From Omphiscola glabra (Eukaryota; Mollusca; Gastropoda; Lymnaeidae), in contig OZ024808.1 in assembly GCA_964017045.1 (NCBI GenBank), positions 4,791,284 through 4,855,283 of the forward strand: a stretch of DNA of 64,000 nt, in the 5' to 3' direction. Both the position numbers and the translations under genes were made by a program. The notes below the pieces were generated by a model. It made no database searches. It was given only the letters and a program-made list of their open reading frames with translations, and was not told where the DNA came from. Shown in pieces: positions 25,401 to 39,789 of this stretch. Within the stretch, counting starts at the first letter, position 1. Each line of letters starts with the position of its first letter.

Positions 25401-28400
25401 ATACTTAAATGGTTTATGATGAATTGAAAGCAATAAGGGAATTGGGCACTAAATGTCCAGGTACACAAAGTCCAGGTCACCACATCAGTTATGTAGAATT
25501 CCAGCTGACCATCATGGACAACACAAATACTCACCGCATCAGTTATGTAGACTTCCAGCAGACCATCTTGGACAACATAAATACTATCATCAGGATCTCC
25601 AACTTTAAACAGGAAGTGCCCAGCTCGCAATGTGATGGTCTCCATGTACCGACATAATTCAAGGAAAAATGGCTTCTCCAGGTGTCCAAACACTCTAAGA
25701 GAAAGAGAGAAACAAATTATTGCTCCTCACTTGCTTTAAGTTATGGCTGCACCTATTGGTACCCGGGTACCAGAATGGAGAGCTTGGGATTAAAAAAATG
25801 ATTTAAAATATTATTGCTGGGTTTGTAAGACCAAATGAGGTATCAAATGAAAGATAATTGAATGTACTATACGTTTGTAAACTTAATGCTTCAGTTTGAC
25901 TAAAATAAACTACTGCAAATGACATCCGAATAGCATTGAGTCTAATGGTACCCGGGTGCGAATGGCGGCGCTGCATGTCTGGGTCCATTTTGACTCGTTT
26001 TTTAATCCCAACCCCTCAATTCTGGTACCCGGGTACCAATAGCCACTTTGTTAAGGAAAACATCAAAAATTTAAATATATTTATAAAACTTTTTTCTTTA
26101 AATTTATTTAATCATACGGTAACAATTTAGACTGTACACCTCTGTACAAGCAGGCCGGTGTTGTACTTAACAATAGCCGCACTGATAATTTTATTAACAA
26201 TAATTAAACAAAGAAATAAAAGGACCATACAAAACACATTTGTCAAATGATGAAATGAAGCAATGTGTACAAACATGTACACACATTTGTCATTTGGTGA
26301 ATTCAGTCATTCAAATGATGAAATGAAGCAATGTGTACAACCATGTACACACATTTGTCATTTGGTGAATTCAGTCATTCAAATGATGAAATGAAGCAAT
26401 GTGTACAACCATGTACACACATTTGTCAATTGGTGAATTCAGTAATTCAAATGATGAAATGAAGCAACATGTGCATACATTTGAAATGAAAGAGACCTAG
26501 TCACCTTATGCTGCGGAGCATGTACAACACTTCTGGAGGCAATCTGTGATCATCATTGATATCTGACCAATCAGCTTCTAGGAATGACTGCGGTGGACTT
26601 TGCTGCTTCAGACGTGGCTTACTGGGATCCTTGCGATGTGCTAGAAACCTGGCAATGAAACAAATGACTGGTTAATATTCTGAACAGGGTGAGCTTTTAA
26701 TGATAAAAATTGTTTCATTTGAACTTTTCAAAACATTTTGAAATGTTTAAATTTGCCCCACATTAAAGTTTAATAATTTTTGTCTAGTTTAATTTGATGC
26801 TGTACCTTTGTTGAAGTATGGCCTTATGTTTTACTGTTCTTTTCACCTACAACAATGTACATATACTCTGTTGTAATTTCACTTACAACAATGTTCAATA
26901 TTCTTTGTAGAAATTTTAACTACAACAATGTGCACATCTTTTGTTGTAATTTCACCTACAACAATGTGCATATCTTTTGTTGTAATTTCACCTACAACAA
27001 TGTGCATATCTTTTGTTGTAATTTCACCTACAAAAATGTGCATATCTTTTGTTGTAATTTCACCGACAACAATGTGCATATCCTTTGTTGTAATTTCACC
27101 TACAACATTGCAAATCTTTTGTTGTAATTTCACCGACAACAATGTGCAATATCTTTTGTTGTAATGACTAAACCTTGTGCCAATAAAGCTCTACTTTAGT
27201 TTTTTTTAAAAACTATTTGCATAAATTAACTGTATTTTTAAAATGTAGAATTATGAACAAGATAAACAGCTCAAAGTTTGACAGGTGATAAAATCTACAC
27301 ATTTAAAAATATTTATAGAGGTCAAGAAAACAATGGAAGTAAAAGAAATCTAGTCTAACACACAACAAATGAAAGTTGAAACTGTACTTACTGAAAAAGA
27401 TATTACCTTTGTATCCCCCCCCCCCCCAATGATCAAACTCATTTTATATCAAAAAAGAATAATAAATATTCAAAAGTAAAGCAAAGGATTGTTAGCAGTT
27501 ACAAAAGTAAAAAAGTTGTGGCTTGTATCGGTCAATGTTCATTCAAGCTGCCAGTATCAGTCAATGTTCATTCAAGCTGCTCGTATCAGTCAATGTTCAT
27601 TCGAGCTGCTTGTATCATTCAATGTTCATTCAAGCTGCTTGTATCAATGTTCATTCAAGCTGCTTGTATCAATGTTCATTCAAGCTGCTTGTATCAATGT
27701 TCATTCAAGCTGCTTGTATCAATGTTCATTCAAGCTGCTTGTATCAGTCAATGTTCATTCAAGCTGTTTGTATCAGTCAATGTTCATTCAAGTTGCTAGT
27801 ATCAGTCAATGTTCATTCAAGCTGCTAGTATCAGTCAATGTTCATTCAAGCTGCTTGTATCAGTCAATGTTCATTCAAGCTGCTAGTATCAGTCAATGTT
27901 CATTCAAGCTGCTTGTATCGGTCAATGTTCAATCAAGCTGCTTGTATTGGTCAATGTTCATTCAAGTTGCTTGTATCAGTCAATGTTCATTCAAGCTGCT
28001 TGTATCAGTCAATGTTCATTCAAGCTGCCAGTATCAGTCAATGTTCATTCAAGCTGCTTGTATCGGTCAATAATCATTCATGCTGCTTGTATCAATGTTC
28101 ATTCAAGTTGCTTGTATCAGTCAATGTTCATTCAAGCTGCTTGTATCAGTCAATGTTCATTCAAGCTGCTTGTATCAATGTTCATTCAAGTTGCTTGTAT
28201 CAGTCAATGTTCATTCAAGCTGCTTGTATCAATGTTCATTCAAGCTGCTTGTATCAGTCAATGTTCATTCAAGCTGCTTGTATCAATGTTCATTCAAGTT
28301 GCTTGTATCAGTCAATGTTCAATCAAGCTGCTTGTATCAGTCAATGTTCATTCAAGCTGCTTGTATCAGTCAATGTTCAATCAAGCTGCTTGTATCGGTC

Positions 28401-31400
28401 AATGTTCATTCAAGCTGCATGTATCAATGTTCATTCAAGCTGCCAGTATCAGTCAATGTTCATTCAAGCTGCTTGTATCAGTCAATGTTCATTCAAGCTG
28501 CCAGTATCAATCAATGTTCATTCAAGCTGCTAGTATCAATCAATGTTCAATCAAGCTGCCAGTATCAGTCAATGTTCAATCAAGCTGCCAGTATCAGTCA
28601 ATGTTCATTCAAGCTGCCAGTATCAGTAAATGATCATTCAAGCTGCTAGTATCAATCAATGTTCATTAAGCTGCCAGTATCAGTCAATGTTCATTCAAGC
28701 TGCTTGTATCGGTCAATGTTCATTCAAGCTGCATGTATCAATGTTCATTCAAGCTGCCAGTATCAGTCAATGTTCATTCAAGCTGCTTGTATCAGTCAAT
28801 GTTCATTCAAGCTGCCAGTATCAATCAATGTTCATTCAAGCTGCTAGTATCAATCAATGTTCAATCAAGCTGCTTGTATCAGTCAATGTTCATTCAAGCT
28901 GCTTGTATCAATCAATGTTCAATCAAGCTGCTTGTATCAATGTTCATTCAAGCTGCTTGTATCAGTCAATTTTCATTCAAGCTATTAGTATCAGTCAATG
29001 TTAATTCAAACTGCTTGTATCAGTCAATGTTCATTCAAGCTGCTTGTATCAATGTTCATTCAAGCTGCTTGTATCAGTCAATGTTCAATCAAGCTGCTTG
29101 TATCAGTATTTGTTCATTCAAGCTGCTTGTATCAGTATTTGTTCATTCAAGCTGCTTGTATCAGTCAATGTTCATTCAAGCTGCTTGTATCAGTCAACGT
29201 TCATTCAAGCTGCTTGTATCAGTCAATGTTCATTCAAGCTGCTTGTATCAGTCAATGTTTATTCAAGCTGCTTGTATCAGTCAATGTTCATTCAAGCTGC
29301 TAGTATCAGTCAATGTTCATTCAAGCTGCTAGTATCAGTCAATGTTCAATCACGCTGCCTGTATCAGTCAATGTTCAATCAAGCTGCCTGTATCAATGTT
29401 CATTCAAGCTGCTTGTATTGGTCAATGTTCATTCAAGCTGCTTGTATCAGTCAATGTTCATTCAAGCTGCTTGTATCAGTCAATGTTCATTCAAGCTTCT
29501 TGTATCAGTCAATGTTCATTGAAGCTGCTTGTATCAATGTTCATTCAAGCTGTTATCCCTCCCAAGCTTATGTTTTCATTAGTTTATTTGTCAACATTTC
29601 AATAATTTTGCAAAGTTCCATCAAGCTGTTCAAATGTTAATATGAGAAACTTTCATTGTGTATTCTTTGACTGACTTTTATTCAACAAGGACATAATGCT
29701 TTTCGTCCACGTCAAACAAAAACAGTTCTCAAACCAAGGAGATACTCAAAACTTGCAATAGCATGTAGTTAATTAGATACTATTAAAATTATAAAACTAA
29801 ATTTTTATATTCATTTTTTTTTTGGTGTTTGTCAGTTGGAAATGGACCATGACCGCTTTAATCATTGGATTGTGCTAGTTCTGATTGTGTCCATGGGGCC
29901 ATCCACATTTGGCCATGATATTCCAAGGGCCCTCTCTACTGACAGTGTCCAAAGCCTTGGTCAGGTCCACAGAGGTAGAGAAGAGGTCAACGTTTTGTTC
30001 CCTGCATTTTTCCTGTAGCTGTCTGACCACAGACACCGTATTGATAATACAGGTAAACCATTCAGGTTGGCAAGTGTGAATTATGTCAAAAATCTTGCAC
30101 AAAAATTAATAGAATACTTTCGAAATTATATTATTTGTTCAGATTTACACAAAAGATACTAATTATGTTCATGGATGAACTTAAAGGGTTTTCATAGCTT
30201 GCATTGCCTGCAACATGCAGCTTCGAATTCAGACAGAGCAGAAAAATATAACAATTGGATGAAAGATGAACCATAATAATAATAGAGTTTTCTTCCAGTC
30301 GCTGACAGGCTACACAGTGTGTTACATAATGTGTTACAAGCAATCCAAAACCAGTTATCTTTATGATCTATGATGTTCTTATAGAACCAAGGGCGTCTAC
30401 ACAGTGGCTTACATAAGGTGTTACAAGCAATCCAAAACCAGTTATCTCTATGATGTTCTCATAGAACCAGGGGCGTCTACACAGATGGGGAAAGGAAGCA
30501 GTTTTAACGCACTTTATAAAGCACCACTATTTCCATCTGAGTTGGGTTGGGGGAGGTCTGGGAAAAAAATCCCCACCCCTCCACTTTTAAAAAAAAAATT
30601 ATTTCTCCAAGTAACAAACCTAATACGGGAAAGTAACAACAGAATTACTCGATGTTTTTTTATTATCTCTTTTATTCAATGTGGGCAATGGGGTTAATTT
30701 TTGTTACTCTATATCAATTGTTGGGCTTAGGCGGGGAATGAGCTCGAGAATGGAACGACATGTGTTCTGACCGCAAGCCATGCCAACCTCTTTAACAATG
30801 AATGAATTTTTAAGAATTGAAACCAAAATAAAAATAGAGGCCTACTAAAATTCCTTTTTTTAAAAAAAATAATCACAGGATTTGATAATTTAATTTGGTG
30901 AAAAATTTGAAACAGTTTGTTATTAGTAATGTTATTGAATAGTCAACAATGTTCTAACAAATGTTTACCTGTAAATTTTTGTATTACTAATATTCATAGT
31001 GAACTCCCAAATTAAACACCTATTCCATGATTGCCATGACCCACTGCACAAAGTTACCCACTCCTAGGTTTAAAAAGGGGGGGGGGAAGGGGGTTGGTCT
31101 ACACAACTCAGGGGAGGGATAAATTCCCCTGCACAGCACATGTGTTGCATCATTAATTTGGATGAGATCATAGGAGTATGGACACTAAAAGCAACTAACC
31201 CTTTCTTATTTAAAAAATAATGCATCTATCGTGAAAGAAATATGCCAAGGAAGATATATTTTTCACCTAAACTCTTTTTAAAATTAGTACGTACCTCATC
31301 GGCAAATTGTTTTTTTACTAAAGAGTACAGGTGGGTGCATATTAATGCTAATGTTCTGTGATTGCCATTTGTGATCAACCCCATCTATAGGTTGGCCAAT

Positions 31401-34400
31401 AATATGATATGCGCACTCACATATGCACACTCACATATGCACACTAACATATGCACACTCACATATGCACACTCACAAAATAATTTAAAAATCTATTTCC
31501 AGGGTGCTTTTTCTTAACTAATAAGAAATGTGATACATATACATCCAAAGTCTACAACTGCTATGTTTGTACATGTTCAGGCCTACGTTTGTACACATAG
31601 CATCAAAACGATGACATCTATGACTAAAGTGTTATTTTTTGCAATATGTGAAATGAATGCACACAAAGATAATGTCTAAAACAAAATGATGAAAGAAGGG
31701 GGAGGGAGTGGTGGTAAAGAGACATGCAGTTACACAGAATTAATAGTCAACCGTTACCTCGCTTCTTCGATGACACTGGAGTGATGACAAAAATAAATCA
31801 ATAAATACAAACTATTTGACTACAGCATTCTCAGGGTTAAACTCTATGGTCACAACATGCTGGGAGATGGGTGAAAGAAACAAGTTTAGATGATCCATGC
31901 ATTTGTGTAACAGGCCTCCTGGTCACGGTGATTTGTAATAACACGGCAAGTTTATAAAAGGTAAGTTGACTTTCCTTAGAATACTCTTTGACATAACTTG
32001 CAACAAATGATGAGACAACGGGACATGCTCTGGCTTAATTAAGTCATCCATTACGATAACATGGAGATGTTGAGATGTGGAATATAACAGCAGACCTGTC
32101 TACCCCAAACTCTTAAAATTTTACAATATCATCACAAAATCGTTCGATATATTAATTAACGGTAAAAACTCAACATACAATATATATAATGTATACACCT
32201 CAAAATCGTACATTGTACGCCAAAATCGTAAGAGTAAACATAGTAAGGGTAAACAGGTCTTCAACAGTGTTTGTTTATGTGGGTGATTATTTAACAACAG
32301 CGCAAAGAATTTTACAAAGTTTATCTTAAAAACCTTTCACAAAAACCTATCACAAAAACCTATCACAAAAACCTATCACAAAAACCTATCACAAAAACCT
32401 ATCACAAAAACCTATCACAAAAACCTACAAGATTAATGGGACACAAACAATTTTTCTAAATAAAACAATAAATGTTAAGCTTTCATTATGACTGAACAAA
32501 ATAAAAAATTCAAATTTTTTCTACAAGTGCCTTCATCAACGAAACAAAAAACATTAATATAATTAAAAATTTAATTTACATTATATATGTTTGTCCTACC
32601 TATATATCTACGAATGAAAGAAAAGAAAAAGAATAAGAATGGGCACAATGAAAACAAAGATCAGAAGAACAGAAAGAAAGTTTTTGAATTTAAAATTTGT
32701 CGAATAATATTTAAAGCTTGTTTTATTTCAACAAGATTGTAAATTGAGCCTGTAGATATGGTATCTAACTTCAGATTCGACTAGACAACATATGTCACAG
32801 GGATGTCATAGCTTTCTATTCTTGCATTGTTTAACGAGCATACGCTTAAGCAAGTTATAAGAAAGATACATTTTCCTATTATTTGAAATTATGACTAGTG
32901 AGCCTATCATGTGTGGATGGGACTCGTTAGCCTTGGACGGCAACTCATCTAAGAGAAGGCAAACTCTGAATTCAAACCAGGAGCCAGAATGATCAATAAA
33001 TTGATCGTGGGCCCTCAAATATAAGGAGAAGTATTTGTCACTACAAAACCACACATCAGGACCATGCTCTATACAGGAACATAGGATTATAGCCAGCTTT
33101 GTGCAAACAGTGAGCCTATCATATCTCTATTTGTCACTACAAAACCACACATCAGGACCATGCTCTATACAGGAACATAGGATTATAGCCAGCTTTGTGC
33201 AAACAGTGAGCCTATCATATCTCTATTTGTCACTACAAAACCACACATCAGGACCATGCTCTATACAGGAACATAGGATTAAAGCCAGCTTTGTGCAAAC
33301 AGTGAGCCTATCATATCTCTATTTGTCACTACAAAACCACACATCAGGACCATGCTCTATACAGGAACATAGGATTAAAGCCAGCTTTGTGCAAACAGTG
33401 AGCCTATCATATCTCTATTTGTCACTACAAAACCACACATCAGGACCATGCTCTATACAGGAACATAGGATTAAAGCCAACTTTAAAAGAAGAAAAATAA
33501 TAACTGCAGGAACTGGAAAACAAACGACCAGGTGATTCCAAATTAAAACAATAGTAGGAGAAAGAGGGAGGCCATTTAAAAAAAAAGTTTCCTCAGTTTT
33601 CTTTATCAATGCTTTGCTTAACAATAATTACTGTTTACTTATTTTATCCATACACACAAACATAAGTTATAACATGAGGATGAGGGTTTTTTTATCCATA
33701 CACATAAACATAAGTTATAACATGAGGATGAGTTGTTTTTTTTATCCATAAACATAAGTTATAACATGAGGATGAGTTTTATTTATCCATACACATAAAC
33801 ATAAGTTATAACACGAGGAAGAGTTTTTTTTTTAATCCATACACATAAACATAAGTTATAACATGAGGATGAGTTGTTTTTTTTGGGGTTGTTTTTTAAC
33901 ACAGCAATCAGCAAATTTTTGTCAGCATGAGCGGTGCTATCTTAAATGCTAATTACATTCTGGTTTATTTTAAGAATTGAGTTTTTTTAAAGAGCTAAAC
34001 TTTTGAAGTGTTTTGTTTTTTATTCTAAACATTGCGAATATTTTTGCAAAAAAGTTAAGTATTTCATATGTTGCCCGTGAATGACAAGCTCATCATAAAT
34101 GAATGATTTAGGTCAACTAACCTCCTAAGCCTTGATATCATGAGCTTGTGACTGGGCTTTCGCCTTAGTCCGCCACTGGGGCTGGGGCCCACTGTGTTAC
34201 GAGTGAAACTTTTCACCTGAATATGCATTATAGGATAGAAAATGATGAAGAATGAAATGAGATACAGCGCTGCGTATACATTGATGTGCTTTCATCTATC
34301 GTGTCAGGAACATGAATTGTAACAGACACAAATATGGACCCCTGCAACCACTCTCTTTTTTTTTTACACCACCTCTCAACAAAAATTAAAATTTTAAACA

Positions 34401-37400
34401 ATTTAAATACACAGGAAATATATTATTTAAGTTTCAGTAATAGCTTGGAACATTTGCTATGGCAACATGTTTGTAACATCCGCCTAGGCCTGACTTCAAA
34501 TGTAGGATGCCATCCAGGTCATCATGGATAAACTGAACAATGATGTCACAGGATTTATCCGTCCTATGTCGACAGCTCTGTTGTTGTTCGTCCGTCAAAT
34601 CGACTAGGACCATCCAGTCATCCGGTTACGGGGGTGGGTTATGGTGGGTTCGTAGGTGGCTTGCTCTAAGACCACCATGAATCCCTGGCCCTGGTATCTG
34701 GCAGCCCTGCAGTGCAATGATATAGCACTCATATCTGGCAGCCCTGCAGTGCAATGATATAGCACTCATATCTGGCAGCCCTGCAGTGCAATGATATAGC
34801 ACTCGTATCTGGCAGCCCTGCGGTGCAATGATATAGCACTCATATCTGGCAGCCCTGCAGTGCAATGATATAGCACTCATATCTGGCAGCCCTGCAGTGC
34901 AATGATATAACACTCATATCTGGCAGCCCTGCAGTGCAATGATAGAACATCAACCTCACAACTAAAAAGTAGCAGGTTTGAATGTATATGGGGTAGCAAG
35001 TCAGGTAGAACACAGCCATCAGCCCCACAAGGCAGCTATTCCAGGAATAAGATGAAACCTCAACTACCAAAGTCAGCAGCCAACTTGGCATGACATAAAT
35101 ATATTTGCAAGACTAAACCAGATCACTTTTGTCTTGGATCTGTAGCTTGTAATAACATTGCAACACTTTCCATGGAAACTTCCCTCAGCTGTCTACAAAT
35201 AAGGTCAACAAAATCCGGCATCCACATTCTAGCTATTTCTATGGTCAACAAAATCCGGCATCCACATTCTAGCTATTTCTAAGGTCAACAAAATCCAGCA
35301 TCCACATTCTAGCTATTTCTGACATTTCAAGAATTTATATTGTTTCTGCTTCCTACAAATGTAAATGAGATCTAGTATTCAAAAAGACTTCACCTTTCTA
35401 AGCATCTTCCTGCCAAAGAACATGACCTTGTCTCTCTTCCGAAACCTGTATCTCTTTGGTGCCTCATTTGGACTGGGAGGAGCTGAGTATAAGTTGAAAA
35501 AAACAATTTGTAGATATTGAAACAATTAGAACTAATAACTGATAAGATTAAATTATACTTTTATTATTCTTATGTGAACATTCAATCCTCAAAGTTTTCT
35601 AAAATGTATATATTCTTTAGTTCTATAAACCAAATTGAGACTCTGTGGCAACAAGTCTCTGAGGCAAAAAGCCTCTGTGGCAATAAGCCTCTGTGGCAAT
35701 AAGCCTCTGTGGCAACAATCCTCTGTGGCAACAAGTCTCTGTGGCAATAAGCCTCTGTGGCAACATGCCTCTGCTCCCAATGGATGTGTGCATACATTTT
35801 TAACAAATTAAAATATAATTAACGATGCTATTATGTTAGAATTAGTGCAGGTACCAAAAATAAATTTAATACAAATAGATTTAATATCCTGATTATTTGT
35901 TAATTATTTTCTCAAAATTAGTCAAACTTAATTGAATTTTGTAAATTTATATATATTATCTTTTCATTTAAGATTATTATTTTAATTTTCACATCCAACT
36001 CAATGTTACAAAAAAAAAAGAAGACATTTTTAATAAATGTTTTTCAATGTGGAATAAAATCTACTAAGTTAATGAATTATCTGAAAGTTATAATTCATAC
36101 ATAAATACATGATCTGAAAGTAATAATTCATACATAAATACATGATCTGAAAGTAATAATTCATACATAAATACATGATCTGAAAGTAATAATTCATACA
36201 TAAATACACTATCTGAAGGTAATAATTCATACATAAATACATGATCTGAAAGTAATAATTTATACATTATTTTAAAGCACAGGATAAAATGTGATAACAA
36301 AATTTAAAAAAATAAAAAACTTTACTTCAATACCATTATAACTATACATCAACTCACCAAAGTAACAACTTTTATAAAACTTCAACTACAAATGTGATTT
36401 TATCACAGTCAATTTATACAAATATAGTCTAATTCAAATAAACTATAAGAATTCAATCAATCATATAGAAAATTAGATGTCTATCCATAAAATTGAAATG
36501 GGATAGCTCAATAACTGTACCTTTCCACTTGTATTTCCATATTCCAAAGAACAGTACTACCAGTACAGTGATGACTGCTATAAAAACAGTAACTGTTACG
36601 CTCTGAAAAAAAATAAACATTGTATTGTATTGTTGTTTATTGAATATTCTTTAAAGTCTGCTTAAAAAAGACCAGTTGCAAAATACCAACTCAATGTGTG
36701 AAGACAGTTTCTTCAAACATAAGTTTTGCCTAGACTTAGACTGCAGAGTCACATTTAAGTTTCTTGTTCCAATCAGTACTATCACAGTTATGAAAGTAAA
36801 ACTAAGTTCTTATATATAGCATGAGAGGAAACAAAGAGGAAGGTTAGGGAGGGGATTAAAATTAGACACCAGTTCATCAAAGTTGTTTCCTTGGGTTATT
36901 GACTTTAAAAGCCCCTGAGCAATTTGCACATTTTGTTTCCTTTTCGTCAACAGGATTTTTGTTTCTTGCAATGCAGGGTCCTCAACTTTTTAAACAAGAG
37001 GCAGGATCAGTGTCCTCAGACAGTGTTGAGGGCCGGAGCAGTGTGACTTAGACACTGTGGGTGGCCTGATTACAGCTTGAAAAAAATAAAAACGAATTCT
37101 ATGCACACTGCACATAATTTAGTTCTATGCACACTGCACGTATTTCAATTCTATGCACACTGCACATATTTCAATTCTATGCACACTGCACATATTTCAA
37201 TTCTATGCACACTGCACATAGTTCAGTTCTATGCACACTGCACGTATTTCAATTCTATGCACACTGCATGCATTTCAATTCTATGCACACTGCACATATT
37301 TCATGTGTTGTGAAAAAAACAACAAATAGAAAAAAACAATAAATTTAAAATGAAAAACTATATCCAACATAAACTCAATGTAATTTAAAAGGGAAGTGAG

Positions 37401-39757
37401 GCTAATGAGGTGATCAATGTTTGGTTCCATATTTGTTGCTGCTAGCCAGGTATCCTTACTGCAGCCAGGCGGGCCAGATTAAGGACCCCTGGCAGGCTGG
37501 ATCTGGCCCAGGGGCCTCAGTTTGAGGATCCCTGATTTAATGTGTCATATAAGGGAAAGTATGCTGTATGATAATTTTTCCTAAATCAATATAACCAAAG
37601 GGTCTCATGCTGCAGGTTTTTAAATTTTATTTTAATATTATTTTACAGATTCTTCAATATTGATTTTTATTATATATATATTGTTCTTTCGGATTGTAGG
37701 GAATCAAAGCTACTAGGTGAGGCATACAATTCCACAAACTGCCACCCTGTAATGTTATGGTTCTGATGGGTTTATCGGCAACGATGAAGTTTAAAATCAT
37801 AGCTTCTTATGGTTTTGTATCTACCAAAAATAAAGTTATCATTGACACAAAAATCACCAATGCCATATTTATAATCTCTCCAAAACATGATGATCAATGG
37901 CCAGCAGGAAATTATTGCTAGATTAAAATAACCAACATTAACTAGATTAAAACAACCAACATGAACTATGTTCCCTTACATCGGACTTGGTACAAAAGTG
38001 TAACAATATCAATGATGCTTGCCTTAGCCTTAATTGTCTTTAAGCGAAGACATGCATTAAAAAAGTATAAGTACACAAAGACAAATTGTATTTCCATAAA
38101 TATGAATATGAAATCTTTTGATTTAATGTCAAAGACAAAGCAGAATAGCTTAAACTTAAGCCTTATGCCTACTGCCTACTAATACTATTATAACTATAAT
38201 TATAATATACTATATTTTATAACGAATCATAGTTCAAGTTTTTACTTTCTCAACTAAAGTAAGACTTAACCCTCTTGGGATGGAAAGGCCGATCTATCGG
38301 CCCAAGGTGGAGTAGCAAAAAAGACAGAAGTCCGAACCATCGCCTGATAAATCGAGCCTCCTGATTGGCTGGCTTGTCTTTGTACCAGCAAATCAGATTT
38401 ATTATTACATATTCCTGCACTTCCTGGCATTGTTTGTAATACGGTCTTCTTTGATGATGAACTAGTTTTATTTGTGTGCAGGAATTTTTCCTGTGAGTGG
38501 CACATTCCGGGTACTGGAAAAGGATTAGAACCATTTACCAGAGGTGTCTGAAGGGCCTCCATGGGCCTTGTTTCCCAAAACCATAAGTGTTAGGACTTAT
38601 TCAGGCTTCATCCAGCAAAAAATTCACACAATTGATACAAGTCATGTTTATTCCAAAAAACTACACTCGCAAAATATGCAAATCAGGGTCGCTCATTGGC
38701 ATAAATGTTGATATTTCAGTTTGATTCATAAATATTTTATTAGCTCATTTGATTTCCTACAAGAATATATATAGAATAGATCTAGTTTTACATATATTAT
38801 GATATAGGGGCCTATTAAGGAAATAGTTTATTTTTTATTAATTTTTTTGCAATGTGAGTGCGGAGCTGGTAAAAAGTGCTCCATCTTTTTGCCACATACA
38901 CACCAAAAAGGCTCCATCCCAAACAGGTTAACAGTTAACTGCCCAAAGGTTATTTAATTATAGTTCTTACTTTTATTAACAATCAATAAATAAAATAAAT
39001 CAATGAATAAAATAAATATGAGTAGTTTATAATTATAATAGATTTATAATTAATGCACCAGCAGTAAGAAAATATTCACTATCTTCGCACTCTCACTACA
39101 GTGACTGTAGAAAATCACAGAAAGTAACACAGGTTATTATTCATGCTTAGTGCTGCTTACCATTGTTTCTGAGGCCCATAGATCTGACACTGACATCGCA
39201 CTCATACTACTCATTGCACTGACACTGTGACTGTGATTGGGCTCAATGGTCCTTCTTGGAATTGCATATGATTGTGTCGACATGTATTTTTAAGTATAGT
39301 AAGCGTGAAATTAAGCCTTTTTTAAAAATTCTAGATTTAAACTTATTAATGTTAACAGGGAATAAACTTTTCTTTTAATAAAAAAATTGACAGTCAGGTT
39401 TTTATTTTTATAGAACATTTACGATGGTCCAGTACAAAGTTGAGAATTTACCAACAGGAAGTAAACAAATTATGCCGTACTGACACAATGTCTAAATACA
39501 AAAAATTAAACAAAACTTCATTACACAATATATATAAGTATAAATAATTTTTTAAAAAGATTGTAAATGGTTTTGATTTCAATAGAACGGTATCCGAAAA
39601 ATTTGTTTGAAAGAAATTTCGTGGACTGAAAAATGATTGACGGAAATTTGTTGGTCGAATCTATTTTTCAGTTCAAGTTCATGCGTTACCATTCTGCTTC
39701 AAATTTCTTTTTGAACGCATTAATTTGTTTTACTATTATATAGTATAGACATAGTGC

Positions 39758-39789
<32 letters not shown>

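Noticed and set aside
27525..29555. CRISPR-like regular array
   Set aside because: Units are directly contiguous with no unique spacers, and the host is eukaryotic.
27489..29640. Many overlapping Cys/Ser-rich ORFs that resemble a small secreted-peptide cluster
   Set aside because: They are frame-shifted readings of one 29/25-bp repeat, with no signal peptide or conserved spacing.
33035..33535. 166-codon ORF
   Set aside because: Five copies of a 96-bp repeat; 96 is a multiple of 3.
34940..35000. Functional tRNA gene
   Set aside because: A and B box-like words are present, but arms do not pair into a cloverleaf by eye and it continues into a SINE body.
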